Positions 46,539 through 58,802 are shown, counted from the first letter of the stretch. The stretch is DNA of 64,000 bases from Colocasia esculenta (GCA_014218235.1 CM024759.1:9316712-9380711), one strand, 5' to 3'. Notes: generated by a model from the sequence alone, not told the origin. Made by a program: numbers and translations.

Positions 46539-48944
46539 ATGGTCCAGTTAGAATATGAAAAGACATTGAAGTTACAATGTCCCAATACATGGATTAATGT
46601 CCACTGCTGTAGTAAGTCTGCGGTTTTGTGTGATATAAAGTAGTTTTTTTTACGTGAGCTTTTGGCACATAAACCGTGTGTTTCTGTTTGTTAAATTGGC
46701 AGTTGTGAGTAGTTGTTGAGCCACAACGTGGATAGTGGCATAAGTTGTGTGGTAGCACCCTGGCACTAGTGCAGTTAAAGTATAGTGTTTAAAGGTTTTC
46801 AGTTGCAGAGATTAGAGGAGAAAGGTAAAGTAGTGCCCTGAGAGGGATATGCCTGATATATGTTAGTAAAGTACAGAGTTAACAGAGACAGGTATAGGGT
46901 GTTACAGTGATAGATCAGCAGAATGTTACTAGTAAGGAATAGTGTGTGTGTGTGTGATAAGTTGCAGATGAGGGTCTTGGCAGAGGTATTGTTTGAGATT
47001 TGTGCTAGTAAGAATTGATAAGTAGCTTGAGTAATAATGTGATTAATGCTCTGGCAAGTTGAGAATGATTAAGTGAGACAGGTTGACTTCAAATGAAGTG
47101 TGGGTAAATAGAAGAGCAAAGAATTATGATTGTCCGATGAGGATAAGGGTGTTTTGATAATTAGAGGTCTGAGCAGAGGTGGCCTGTTAAGCAAAGAGAG
47201 GGTAAAAGAAGATCAGTGCATAGTGGACTTTTCTGACAACTCCGTAAGAAAGATATTAGTTTTGCAAGTAACAGTTTATGAGAATTGCATAGATTGGTTC
47301 GTTGAGGAATACAGTGTTACATATAAGGTTATTGTTGATTAGCAATTGAGTATAGTTTGAGCAGAGAAAAGGTAAAGCTTGTGTCTGAAAAAGATTGAAG
47401 CTAAGATTAAGAATGTTCATAGTAAGATAGAGTTATGCGGGTCAGAATGAAAAGAAATGGATTAGCTAAGAAGCCGTTGAGCAATATTAAGCTAAGTGGC
47501 ATAGAGAAATCAGGCAGAGCTAGTTACGATATTTAAAGAGATTGACTTCAAATTATAGCTTTGGCAGTTGTCAATGAAGAGTGTTTGTATGAACTGTTGT
47601 GTGAATGGTACAGGACGAATAGCTAAGTAATATAATAATTGAGAAGAATACATGGGAAAAAAAGGCACAGTTGGCAGATTATTAATTTAGAAAAGAAAGA
47701 GTATGATATATTATGGAACAGATGTAACTGAAGGACTGAGGAAGTGATCAGTAAGAGTTTGCATGGCACCACACAGACAGTGGGTTAGTTTAAGCAGAAG
47801 CGTTTTCTCGAGGCAGTATTTTAAAATTTGATATAAGAATAAAAGGCAGGACAGTTAAGGAATAGTGTGCAGATCTGAGCATGGCTGAATGGAAATTGAA
47901 ACCTTCAGGTATAGAAAGAAAAGAGTGCAATCAGATAAACAATGAACGATTTAAGGTCAGATGGTACCCAATTGAAATAAAGTTAATGTGCGTAAAGTCA
48001 GTTAAGCAGCATAATTTTCTTGAAATAAGAATGCAGCGCCACAAAGATGAAAGCAGATGTTTTGAGAAATGATGGAAATAATGTGGTTAGTCAGCTAGAG
48101 GATGTAAATTGAAGTCAAAAAGGAATATGAAAAAAATAAAGTATGTTAGTAATGTAATGGTATGGCAGAATTCGGATTTTTAAAAGGTATGGCACAATTA
48201 GAATTGTAGTATTGGAGAAAGCAGTTTGGAAATTTTGATATTGTTTTCCAGTATTGATTGAGCAAGTAAAGCAATCTGTATTGAATTTAACCGGAATCAG
48301 AATAATGGTGACAGTGCGTAGCAATTGTGAATAGTAATGGAAGCAGAATTTATGAAATATTCTGTCAAATATTTTGTATAATCAGAGTGGCGCAGCGGAA
48401 GCGTGGTGGGACCGCAACCCATAGGTCAGACAGTTGAGAATATGAGAACAAATAAAGCAGAGTAACGACTAACAGTGATAAGCAGATAGTGAAATGGCAC
48501 CGAGTAATTCGGTAGTTTAAGCAAGGTTCAATATAGTGGAGTACCTAAAAGTAGCAGAACAAAGTAAAAGGATTTGAGCAAGAAAAGTGGTTTGGAAAGA
48601 AATATTGCAAACATAGCCGGAAAAAAAAATGTGAAAGTAGGTTCAGTCCAAGGAGATAAAGCACCACCAGCAAGATAGAATCGCCTACGAATAAAAGGTA
48701 AGGAAATAGCATATTGAAATTACATAATAAGGCAGTTGTTGAATGAATTGAAAAGAAAGGAAAGGCAGAACAAACATGGGAATGAACAGATGGATCAGTT
48801 AGCGCAGATGATTAAAGAGAAAGATACAAAGGAAGAGTATCCTACTTGCTCTATATATGGTTTTGTTTCCTTTTAGGTGATAATCTGGTTTGTTGTGATT
48901 TGCTTTGCATGTCGAGGACGACATTCCTTTTTAGGTGATAATAA
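46539..48944 (+). other. A3 interior, non-coding
   Basis: A purine-rich, stop-rich sequence with no frame above about 70 codons and no similarity to gag or pol that I can see. The 3' end, from about 48590, is shared with A1 and closes with TTTTTAGGTGATAATAA before the LTR. Confidence 0.75.
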
Positions 48945-50544
48945 TGTAATGTCGCGCGTTTTTCGGATCTTCGTGGATCCATGTTTAGCAGGTTTGGTGG
49001 CCGATGTGTGGCCCATTAGTGCGTGTTTCAGGTGTTGCGCGCGTTGTGAGGCTTGGTGGGCCTTCAGATTGGGCCCAAAGCGCTCACAGGTTTTCTGCCT
49101 GTGAACGCAACAGGGGTGTGCGTCGCTTTGTGAACGCGACGGCCCTGGTGGTCGCGTTCTTGTTACCACCGTTGAGCGGCGACGTCTGCATGCGCGCCAC
49201 ATGTCGTGCATTGGGCGGCCTGCTGACATCAGGTGTGAGAAGGCGACAGCCTTCTACGTCGCATTTAGGTCGCTACGTAGATCAATGTCGCGTTCTCAAC
49301 TACTGTGTGTTTTTAAGGAACCCCAGCCGAACAGAGCTTTGAGAAGCTCAGCTCGGCCGGGGGAGGCTGCTGCGCGGATTTCTTGGCGATTCGAGGTCCT
49401 GGTGGAGTTCTCGGCACGCTCTCGCCCCGAGGGCGTCGTGTGGAGTGGAGGAAACACCGAGGGATCTCCGATTTTCGTATTCTTCGTGAAGGTAGGGTGT
49501 TCTACCTCGTTTTGTGTTGTGGATCGTATGATAGCTTGTTTAACGCTTTGAAAACAGTAGATACCATGTTAGGGTATCCATTAAAGCATGAAAAACATAA
49601 ATTAAGCATGGTTTGAATTGTCCGGAATGGTGATCCGTGGAGTTTCTCTCGGATTAGGGTTTGCGCCTGCGAAGGCGACGGCCCTGAGCGTCGCGTTATT
49701 AACGCGACAGCTCGATCCATCGCGTTCATGAGTTGAACGCGACATGTCGTTCCGTCGTGATATAGTTATGAAGGCGGCATGTCGGGGCGTCGCGTTCTGA
49801 AGGTGACCTGGCCCCTTGTCGCGACCTCAGCAAAGAAGTCTGGTTATGCATGTTTTTAATAATTTGATTATTCGATTATTGATATTTGAGGTGTATGGCT
49901 TTAGTAAGTGGTGCATTGGCACTTATAGCGCTCTTTGAGCGTGTCACTGTGTTATTAATGTGTGGTTTACTTGGTTGTGGTGGCGGTACGTGGCGTAAAA
50001 TGGGGGTGTGCATGGTGCACACTCGATTGTGGTGTGATTTTTTGTAGTGCATCATGATAGTTGGGCAGTGAGGTTCCAGTGTGAACCTAGCCTCGGGTTT
50101 CTAACATTGTTAATAAATTATTAAGGTAATTTAGATAATGACGTGTGTATCTAGTTTATGATGGTTGGGTGTTGAGTTTATTGAGGCTATGGAGGTCATG
50201 AAATGACCAATGATAGGCCAGGTATGAATGGTTAAGGTGATTTATGCGTGAGTATCTGTGTAGGTTAGCTTGTGGGTCACAGAGTGACCAGGTCAAGCTA
50301 TTCCTCATATTTGCACCATGGTTTGCAATAGAGATTATATATTAAATATCGTGGTTTGTGTGCTAGCCGAGTGTGGTGGTCCGGCACCTATTCCGGAATG
50401 CCTCTCTAGTCGGGTACCCCAAGTTCTTTGTGAGCCAAGCACGTGTGTTTGTTGTGCTCGGGGTTTGTCCGAGTACTGTGTGTACCGTTGAGGTATGTGT
50501 CGTCTTCCTGGACACCCTCACTCCTGTGCTTGAGTTGTACGTCC
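48945..50544 (+). repeat. A3 3' LTR, first part
   Basis: Aligns closely with 43412-45010. It stops after TTGAGTTGTACGTCC, where the other copies continue GACTGAGGGAAAG, and the K LTR begins. The rest is beyond the window. Confidence 0.88.
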
Positions 50545-50828
50545 TGTTGCCCGGTTGGCTAACCCAGAGGGGGGGTGAATGGGTCTTTAAGTAAAATTTA
50601 TCTGATAACTACCTGCGCTCAAACAAACATAAAGAGTTCTTGGAAGGGATTAGTAATGGTTAGTAAAAGCAACAATCACACGATAAAGACAATCACACAA
50701 CACACAGATTTATCCTGGTTTAGATCTCCTCTCCTTAGGAGTCCTACGTCCAGTTCCTGAGCAACCCTCAGGATTTCACTAACTAGGGTACAATCCCCCT
50801 ACGGACAAAAACAACCACCCAGCTCAGC

Positions 50829-50955
50829 TGGTCTTCCTTCACTCCTGAAGGGAACACAACACCCTGGTACCACCAGGTCTTCCTTCACTCCCGAAGGGAA
50901 GAATACAACACCCTGGACACCACCAGGTCTTCCTTCACACACGAAGGGAAGAACA
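50829..50955. repeat. Three-fold tandem repeat in K R/U5
   Basis: Units share GGTCTTCCTTCAC, then CGAAGGGAAGAA and ACACCACCA. CTTCCTTC and GAAGGGAAG within each unit can pair. The same array is at about 62230-62356 in the 5' LTR. Confidence 0.8.
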
Positions 50956-51250
50956 CAAGAAAATCTTGAAGGAAATGACTAGCCCCTAGATCAAGCTTTT
51001 ACAAAACTCAATCTGAAGCTACAAGCACTGAGAGTCAAAGATCTACACAGTGGACTCTCTCAGAACTAATCTAGCTCTTCCTTGATTTTTCTTTTCGCAG
51101 TACAAGGAGCTAAGAGCCAAGATCGAAAGGAGAGAATTTCTGGCTCTAGAGATTTTCTGAAGACTTGAAAGTAGCAGAGTTCTAGACTCTCTTGAATGAC
51201 AATATTGCTTCCTTCCTTGATCAATCATCTGTCTTCAGAACTTCGTCTTG

Positions 51251-51258
51251 TATTTATA
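51251..51258 (-). promoter_or_regulatory. K TATA box, 3' LTR copy
   Basis: The minus strand reads GATATAAATACAAG, a near-ideal plant TATA context. The 5' LTR copy, which would drive the element, is at 62651-62658. Confidence 0.65.
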
Positions 51259-51929
51259 TCTCCAATTTGAATAAGGATGAAAGATGACCGTTGTCTCTCA
51301 GCTTTAGTGAACGTTAGACTGAAGGATTTGTGGAAGCTTCCTGTCGACAGTCTTTTGTTCTTTGGAGCACGCAAAGTGATGAGATCTTCTGAGTTGGCTT
51401 GTAGTTCTATCTGTGTCAGATGTTGTAGGATAGTATATCCTTAAGGTTCTGCAAGGTTGAGCTTTAATGGTAGACAGCTATACTATCTCCAGATGTCAAT
51501 CAACGTTAGAGCAGATAGACACAAATATGGTAGTGACAGTTTATCGTGCTAGAAGATGCATGCAGAGGATACACGAGAATGGAAGATATGTTCTGTATCC
51601 GTGCAGAGATACGTTCAGTCTTTATTAAATGCATGGCAGTCAAACAGACGTGATGCTACTTTGACTATTCAACGTATCTTAAATCAAGATGAACAATTAA
51701 TTAATAAAAGCATGACTTATGCAATCGTTATGATAATCTGACAGAATCGTTATGAACAACTTACTATAGTGTCATAAGAAGTCGTTATGATCACTTACGA
51801 AATCGTTATCAAAAGCAAGTCGTTCTATAACAGATGATATAAGAAGTCGTTATGAAACATGGCAAGTCGTTCTGATTCCGAAGAAATCGATATGAAATAC
51901 TTATCAAATCGTTATGAGATGCAAGTCGC

Positions 51930-52515
51930 TGTAACTCTCTAAAGAAATCGTTACGATGACTTACAGAATCGTTATGACGAGCAAGTCGTTATAACTCTCT
52001 AAAGAAATCGTTATGATGACTTACAGAATCGTTATGACAAGCAAGTCGTTATAACTCTCTAAAGAAATCGTTATGATGACTTACAGAATTGTTATGACGA
52101 GCAAGTCGTTATAACTCTCTAAAGAAATCGTTATGATGACTTACAGAATCGTTATGACGAGCAAGTCGTTATAACTCTCTAAAGAAATCGTTATGATGAC
52201 TTACAGAATGTTATGACGAGCAAGTCGTTATAACTCTCTAAAGAAATCGTTACGATGACTTACAGAATCGTTATGACGAGCAAGTCGTTATAACTTCTGA
52301 AGGAGTCGTTACGATAACTTACAGAGTCGTTATAATGAGCAAGTCGTTATAACTTCTGAAGGAGTCATTACGATAACTTACAGAGTCGTTATAATGAGCA
52401 AGTCGTTATAACTTCTGAAGGAGTCATTACGATAACTTACAGAGTCGTTATAATGAGCAAGTCGTTATAACTTCTGAAGGAGTCATTGCGATAACTTACA
52501 GAGTCGTTATAATAT
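51930..52515. repeat. 60-bp and 59-bp tandem array in K U3
   Basis: About six units of 60 bp (CTCTCTAAAGAAATCG, ATGACTTACAGAATCG, AGCAAGTCGTTATAA) are followed by four of 59 bp (TTCTGAAGGAGTC...). Every unit holds three TCGTTAT/TCGTTAC words, including the palindrome GTTATAAC. The same array lies at about 63335-63915 with the same unit counts. Confidence 0.9.
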
Positions 52516-52750
52516 CGACTTGTTTGACATAGCAAGGTTATTCAATCTTACAAGTAAATCGTTACAGCTAATGAAGGAATCGTTATGGCTCTTCTGAGAA
52601 ATGATGTATATAAGTACTTACCACAAATGCTTGACTTTCTTTGTGCTTAGGCTAAATAAAACAAGGTTAGAAAACTTTTGACAGGTTTTGTTTATCACCA
52701 AAATAAGCATGTAAATAATTTAAAAGTATATGGGGATGGACTGTTCATCA

Positions 52751-52765
52751 ATCTCCCCCTTTTTG
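52751..52765 (-). promoter_or_regulatory. K polypurine tract
   Basis: The minus strand reads CCAAAAAGGGGGAGAT before the LTR start TGATGAACAG. A second, near-identical tract (AAAAAGGGGGAGAATG) is at 52871-52885, as in the multiple purine tracts of Sireviruses. Confidence 0.85.
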
Positions 52766-52959
52766 GTGATGACAAAACTATGATCATTATTTGAGTAGAA
52801 CTTAACAATAAAGAGGAATTAAAGTACTTCAATCATGATTCAAGAATGTGTCGGACACATGTAGGTTAAACATTCTCCCCCTTTTTGTCATTAAGCAAAA
52901 AGCAATAGGAAAGAGACAAAGAAGAAGAGACAATGAGGAGAAAGAGCATAATCCATTCA

Positions 52960-53690
52960 TTAAGGTTGAGGAGGTACAGGCAAATAAAAAGCAGGAGAGA
53001 GAAGGGATGCATAATGAGAAATAGCTTCCCAGGCCTGCTCTTCCTGACGCTTGAAGAATTGCCTAAAGGCACCACTCTCAATGGAGAAGGTTGGTCCCAT
53101 GGTGGGAGCCATCTTGGATAGATAGATGCTGCGCTGCTTGGTAAGAAACAGGTCATACTCATCGGGATCCATGGAGGAGCAGAGGATGAGTGTTTTACCA
53201 AAACTTGCACAGGCAAGAAATTGATCCATGGTGACAGGGTAGAATATCTGTTTCTCCTTGAGTTCCTGGCGAAGAGCTAAAAACACCTTGTACCTTTCAG
53301 CCCAAACTTTGTAGGGATCAAGGACCAGATGGATTGAGTTCATATCCAAGAAGGTTGCAGGAGAGACAGGAGCTTTTCCTTCCCTGGCCTGAGCAGCATT
53401 CAGATGAGTAAGCTGTTGTGCTGACAGGGAGTAAAGCTTGGACCAATCGGAGGCATTCAGCCTTTCACATTCTGAGAGGAGAGGGGCAAGAACATCAGAT
53501 TTGACAAACCCTCTATGATATTCCCGGAAGAGAAATCTAGGAAAACCAACTTGAAGGCCTTTCTGAATCTTGATTCTGCCCATGACTCTAGCAAAGCGCT
53601 CAAAAATGATGAGCCAATTGAAGATTCCATGACCAAGAAATGAATCTGAGGCAGGAAAATTTCTTCAGGTAAATGAAGAGTTGCAAAATC
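52960..53690 (-). pseudogene. K extra ORF, C-terminal part
   Basis: From ATG at 53583 to the stop at 52960, 207 codons: MGRIKIQKGLQVGFPRFLF, then FLDMNSIHLVLDPYKVW, LRQELKEKQIFYPVTMDQF. The same frame extends upstream of the ATG (GHGIFNWLIIFERFARV), so the ATG is not a real start but follows a break. I recognise no domain and no clear transmembrane segment. Confidence 0.6.
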
Positions 53691-55740
53691 TACTCTGATT
53701 TCCTCAGACTGCTCAGAGTGGGTAAGGACTTGATGGCTCTCTTGAACTGGCTAAGCTGAACTTCAGGCAAGCTATTGAGATACCTGTAGTTGTTGAACAT
53801 TTGGAAATGCCTGACCAGTTTGATGAGCTTCTGAATAGCAGGAGCCCAGGTGTTCTGGTGGTGAAACTGGAACCACTCAGAAAGGGTCAAGGAGTGATCC
53901 CTGGGAGGAAACCTTGCTGCCTTAGCCTGAAGAAAGCGATTGTACAAATCTTTATGAGATTTAGCCCATTGCTCCTCAGTTTTGGAGTGGGCTGAGGAGA
54001 AGATTTTGGATTTTTCAGCTTTAGACAGAGGAGTATAGGGAAGAATGACATCTAAATGGTCAGAGAGGTTAAGAAAAGGAAGATTGTGAAGAGTGGCAAA
54101 AACGACCTTTTGAAGGTATTCTTTGTACAGTGAGGTATGCTTGTGGGTGACTGTAAGAGAAAACCACAAAGGAGGGTAAAGAGGAGAGGTGGAGGAAGAA
54201 AGCTTTCGTTTCTTGGAGACAGTACTGGAAGAGTCTGTCTTGGAAAGGTGGTCTCCTACCTTTAGCACAGACCTAAGGATGGCCTCTTCAAACTCATCCT
54301 TAATTTGATCAAGAAAGGGAGAGTCGATTTGGACATCTGTAGGAATAATAGTGATAAAGGAGGGAGGAGCAGGGGGGTTTAGAAAAGCATCAGAATTGAG
54401 AGATCCTACTTCTGGAAGTGAAGATGTACCAGAAGAGGATGAGGCTCCAGCTGAGGATGCTGGAGGGGCCTCAAATTCTTGAGCAGAAGAAAGATGAGAA
54501 GTAGAAGAAACAGGAGAGGATGTGATGGGATGAGGAGGAAAAGGTGTGGGAGAGGAAATGGGCCTGGATCTAGGCTTTTTGAAGGGAGGTGGAGCAGGTG
54601 GAGCTGTGGAGTCAGTGGGTGGAGAAGGAGGAATGGGAGTGTTGGTAGAAGTGGGAACAATGGGTGGAGGATCTGAAACCACTTCTTCAGGCAAGGAGGG
54701 CAAGGGATCCAACACTGCCGGCCCTGGTGACCTTGATTCCATTACAACTGGCCCTGATGGCCTTGAATCTTCAGCTGCCCCTGATGGCCTTGACTCTTCA
54801 GCTGGCCCTGATGGTCCTGACTCTTCAGCTGGCCCAGATGGCCCTGACTCTTCAGCTGGCCCTGATGGCCCTGACTCTTCAGCTGGCCCTTCTGCTGGGG
54901 CTTCTGCTGCTGCTGCTGCTGACTGCCCGGAGGGTTCAGGTGCACCTGATTGAGGCGCCTGAGCTGCTGGAGGAGCAGGAGCTTGAGCTCCAACTGCCTG
55001 AAGGATGTCAGATAGCATATTCTTCATGGTCCCCATTTCCTGATGGAACCATGTCATGGCAGAGCGAATCTGAACCAATTCCTTGCGGGCTGAAGCTTGG
55101 CTTAGAAAGATGGAATTCACATCTGACTGAAGTGAACAAAGCAGCTCGCCCTGAACATCCAACCTCTCAATCACAGGTTTTAAATTGATGACAATCTTTT
55201 GCTTGACCTGTCTTTCAAATGGTGCATCAGCTAAAAGGGGTACTTCAGGAGCTGTATCTTTCTCTTTGCCCTTTGTAGCTGGAGGAGGTGGATCATTATC
55301 CTCATCAGAACTTGATGAACTAGCTGTCTCCCCTTCTCTGGCATCCAAATTTGCAGACTCTCTCTGGTCTTCCTCCTGATCTCTGGTGGCTGGAGGTGCA
55401 TCATCTAGTTTCTCTTGGGATTGCTCCCCCTCAAGTGGAGCATCTTCTGCAACTGCACCAGTCTCCCCCTGACAGGGAGCATCCATTTCCATAGAATCAT
55501 CTTGAGGATTTTGCTGCTCTTCTTCCACTGGACCTTCTTCAAAGATGTGGCCTGATGCCACAGTCTCCTCCATAACAGGCAAGATGTCTTCTGGGAGAAT
55601 GTCCTCAATTCTCCTTTCAGCATGAAGCACAGCTGGATCTGCTGCTGCTGGCCTGTCTTCTTCTGCCCTTACTGCTGTTGCTGCCTCTGATTGATTTCTG
55701 GCCATAGATGGCCCTTCCTGCTCTGTTTCTACAAGGACTG
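53690..55740 (-). pseudogene. K extra ORF, central part
   Basis: A long open stretch (671 codons from 55705). The N-terminal third is acidic; residues about 270-330 are tandem units of EESGPSGPA; then Pro/Ser-rich low complexity; then a folded-looking end: YPPLWFSLTVTHKHTSLYKEY, FLNLSDHLDVILPYTPLSK, LTLSEWFQFHHQNTW. In-frame text upstream of the first ATG (VLVETEQEGPS) joins it to the previous piece. Some authors call such ORFs env-like; I see no signal peptide or clear membrane anchor. Confidence 0.65.
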
Positions 55741-56250
55741 GAACAGAATCTGATTCCGTGGCAATTCGGGCATCACAGAATCTGCCTCCAACTGGGATTG
55801 AGCAACTGAAGGCTCACCAATGAGTTCTTCACCTTCTGCAACTGAGGCCTTGAACCAGACCCCATTGACTACTGAAAAACCACTCTTCTTTAAATTTCTG
55901 GACCTGATAGCTTGGCCCATCTTCTCCACAACTGCCCCTGAGACATCTACACCGAAGTGTCTGAAGATTCTGGTGAGTAAATGGGCATAGGGCAGGGACA
56001 CATTCAACTTGCTTTTAGTGTCCCAAATCTGCTCCCTGGCAAATTTCATTCTCTCTATCATCACTGCGGCCATATTGATTTCCTCATTTTTAATGGCCCA
56101 GTACATCAGGTCGGAGTCAGCCTTAGTGCAAGAGGAGAAGGTTGCACTTCGGGGAACCAAAATCTGACAAACAATAAATGAAGGAGGCGGTTGAAGGCAC
56201 TTAACTGATTGATATCTAGCTTGCCATCCCTCATTTGAACCCCGGCCCAA
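55729..56250 (-). pseudogene. K extra ORF, second part (plant transposon-protein domain)
   Basis: The text PPSFIVCQILVPRSATFSS, KNEEINMAAVMIERM and NVSLPYAHLLTRIFRHFGVDV resembles the family known as putative plant transposon protein (Transposase_32), often found in extra ORFs of plant LTR elements. It continues the preceding segment after a one-base frame change in a G-rich run near 56240-56265 and is itself cut by a shift near 55770. Confidence 0.6.
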
Positions 56251-56710
56251 TAATCCCCAAACCCTTTTCTTGGGTTTCTACTGAATGAATTCCACTGAAA
56301 CCGGATGTGCTTACTCCAAATAGCATCCTAAGCAAGTCCTGGTCGATTCTGATTAGGGTGCCCTTGACTGAAGAAACGAGGGCCCCATCTTCTTCTGTTC
56401 TTAAGCACACAAAGAACGCCTTTACCAGGTCCGGATAACTTACTTCTGAGCAAGTGGTAAGCCCTTTCCACTTCATCTGGTTGATCTTCTCAATGATGCT
56501 GCTCATTCCATTCTTCTGCAGGTCTGAAACATCTACTTCCTTGTGACCACAGAGCTTTGTCTTCACAAAGGTGAAACGCTCCTCCTGCGCTGGGGTGAGG
56601 TATTCGGCGCTGTAGCCACCCACACTGCCGGCAATAGCTGGTGCGGCCATGGATTCAGGTAGGAGAGGTTTGAAGGGTTGAAGAGAAGGGTGACGAGGAG
56701 AAACCCTCAA
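56231..56710 (-). pseudogene. K extra ORF, N-terminal part
   Basis: The likely start is the internal ATG at about 56650 (MAAPAIAGSVGGYSAEYL) rather than 56710. It continues with EERFTFVKTKLCGHKEVDV, GLTTCSEVSYPDLVKAFF and LIRIDQDLLRMLFGV, the first half of the plant transposon-protein domain. It ends at a frame break near 56240. Together the four pieces would form one ORF of over 1,100 codons after pol. Confidence 0.6.
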
Positions 56711-57037
56711 ACGATTTCGCGGGAAGGAGATGGAAGCTTCAAATTTGCAGAGGATAGAGGCAAGAGTCGCTAGGGCATCGGCTCATGCGTCGGGACGAAA
56801 GAGGGGAAAAGGTGAATGAGGAAGAGGAATCGTTAACGCATCGATTTAAAGAATATAAATGCTCCAAAAGGTGAGGCGTCAGAAAACGACAAACGATGTT
56901 GACCGCCTTGAAGGACTATGACTTATCGGACGGAACGCTTAAACTGAGACTTTTGAATTGATTTTGCCACAAAAGGAGAGAGAGAGAACCTTCTTAAATT
57001 CTGAGAATTTTTATACCAGCTTTAAATGAAGATCTTT
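56711..57037 (-). other. K spacer between pol and extra ORF
   Basis: Non-coding 327 bp between the RNase H stop and the extra ORF. A splice acceptor or subgenomic promoter might be expected here, but I cannot identify one with confidence. Confidence 0.4.
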
Positions 57038-57439
57038 TCACAAAATACACATGCCTAACTCCCTTCTAAGAGATGTAAATCTCTCTTCAGGTAAGGCCTT
57101 TGTGAAAATATCTGCTAGCTGATTGTTTGTATCAATAAACGATATTTCAATATTGCCATTTGCTACATGATCACGAATAAAATGGTATCTGACCTCAATA
57201 TGTTTGGTCCTGGAGTGCTGAATTGGATTTTTGGTGAGGTTGATAGCGCTGGTGTTGTCACATAGCAGAGGAATTTTCTTGACTTTGAGTCCAAAATCCT
57301 CAAGTTGTTGCTTTATCCATAAGAGTTGTGTACAGCAACTTCCAGCAGCTACGTACTCGGCTTCAGCTGTAGATAGTGCTACTGAATTTTGTTTCCTTGA
57401 GGACCATGAGATTAAACATCCTGCAAGAAATTGACACAT
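57038..57439 (-). pseudogene. K pol: RNase H
   Basis: Copia RNase H: SWSSRKQNSVALSTAEAEY, LLCDNTSAINLTKNPIQHSR, RTKHIEVRYHFIRD and NNQLADIFTKALP. It ends naturally with RRELGMCIL. It is in a different frame from RT; the change is near 57440, in the block that should join DRKSTSG to CQFLAGC. It degrades the RNA strand of the RNA-DNA hybrid. Confidence 0.88.
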
Positions 57440-58800
57440 CCACTGGTGCTTTTTCTATCTACCTTGCATCCAGCATAATCAGCATCAGAATATCCTACTA
57501 ATTTTACATCACAGGAGTTTGGATACCATAGTCCTAGATCATGAGTCCTGGCTAAGTATCTGAAAATTCTTTTGACAGAAATTAAATGTGATTCTCTAGG
57601 GTCGGCTTGATATCTAGCACACATGCATACACTAAATAATATATCAGGTCTACTTGCGGTTAGATAAAGTAATGAACCTATCATACCTCTGTAGATCTTT
57701 TGATCTACCTTCTTACCATCCTTGTCACTGTCCATCCTAGTTGATGTACTCATTGGTGTTGACAGTGGCTTGGTGTTTTCAAATCCAAATTTCCTTAGCA
57801 GTTCTCTGGTGTACTTTGCTTGACAGATGTGAGTTCCTTCCTTTCCTTGTTTGATTTGAAGTCCAAGGAAGTAGTTAAGCTCTCCCATCATACTCATCTC
57901 AAATTCTCCCTGCATTAGCTTTTCAAAATACTTGCACAAGGATTCATCAGTAGATCCAAAGATGATGTCATCCACATAAATTTGAACCAACAGTATATTT
58001 TTGACTTTTGTTTTTATAAAAAGAGTGCTATCTACTTGACCTCTACTGAAACCATGTTTTAGGAGAAAGGAACTAAGTCTTTCATACCAGGCTCTAGGTG
58101 CTTGTTTTAAACCATATAAGGCCTTATGCAATTTAAAGACATGATTCGGAAAGTTTGTATCATCAAAACCCGGCGGTTGTTCCACATAAACCTCTTCTTT
58201 TATAAAACCATTTAGAAAGGCAGATTTAACATCCATTTGAAATAACTTTAAATCTAATGCAGAAGCATAAGCAAGCAAAATTCTAATAGCCTCAAGTCTA
58301 GCCACTGGTGCATAGGTTTCATCAAAATCTATGCCTTCCTCTTGACAATAGCCTTGAGCCACCAGTCTGGCCTTGTTTCTTAGAATTACACCAGATTCAT
58401 CCAATTTGTTTCTGAACACCCATTTAGTGCCGATCACAGGATGGTCTGATGGTCTAGGAACAAGTGACCATACTTGGTTTCTCTTGAATTGATTTAATTC
58501 ATCTTGCATTGCTATTATCCAAGATTCATCAGTTAAGGCTTCATTGACTGTCTTAGGCTCTAATTGAGATACAAAAGCAAGGTAATCACAAGGAATCAAG
58601 TTACCTCTTGTTCTTACTCCTACCGATGGATCACCAATGATGTTTTCAGGTGGGTGATCTTTCTTGTATCTCCATTCCTTTGGAAGAGTTTCATGAGAAA
58701 TTTCTTCTTGTTGCATTTCTTCCAGAGGCGGATCATCCTTGTCTTCAAGTGATGAGTCTTTCAGTTTATTGGACAGTTCATCTGCATCATCATTATCACT
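57412..58800 (-). pseudogene. K pol: reverse transcriptase
   Basis: Has the usual copia blocks: WVFRNKLDESGVILRNKAR, YAPVARLEAIRILLAYA, FQMDVKSAFLNG, VYVEQPPGF, and the catalytic block IYVDDIIFGST. Reading is open from about 58800 (acidic linker ESDNDDADELS) to the frame break near 57440. The ATG at 58716 is internal, not a start. Confidence 0.92.
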
Positions 58801-58802
58801 TT

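Larger units (their letters stand above)
43412..50544 (+). mobile_element. Element A3: non-coding LARD-like retrotransposon, interrupted by K
   Basis: 5' LTR 43412-46524, interior 46525-48944, 3' LTR from 48945, split at 50544 by K. Long LTRs around a 2.4-kb interior without gag or pol are the hallmarks of a LARD. Leader, LTR ends and pre-LTR sequence match those of C. The two LTRs are very similar to each other, so the element is fairly young. Confidence 0.85.
50545..52750 (-). repeat. K 3' LTR
   Basis: 2206 bp; plus-strand ends are TGTTGCCCGG and CTGTTCATCA. In transcription order it has a U3 with a large tandem array (about 52515-51930 and degenerate to 51720), a TATA box (51251-51258), then R/U5 with three tandem copies of a block of about 50 bp containing GGTCTTCCTTCAC (50829-50955). 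Confidence 0.92.

Noticed and set aside
46539..48944. Possible gag in the A3 interior
   Set aside because: No frame exceeds about 70 codons and no gag block or zinc knuckle was found; the region is stop-rich in all frames I checked.
51930..52515. CRISPR-like regularly spaced repeats
   Set aside because: The whole 60-bp unit repeats, with no unique spacers, and it lies inside an LTR of a plant retrotransposon.
54406..55188. Plus-strand and alternative-frame open readings across the K extra ORF
   Set aside because: Shadows of the repetitive Ser/Pro/Glu coding region on the minus strand.
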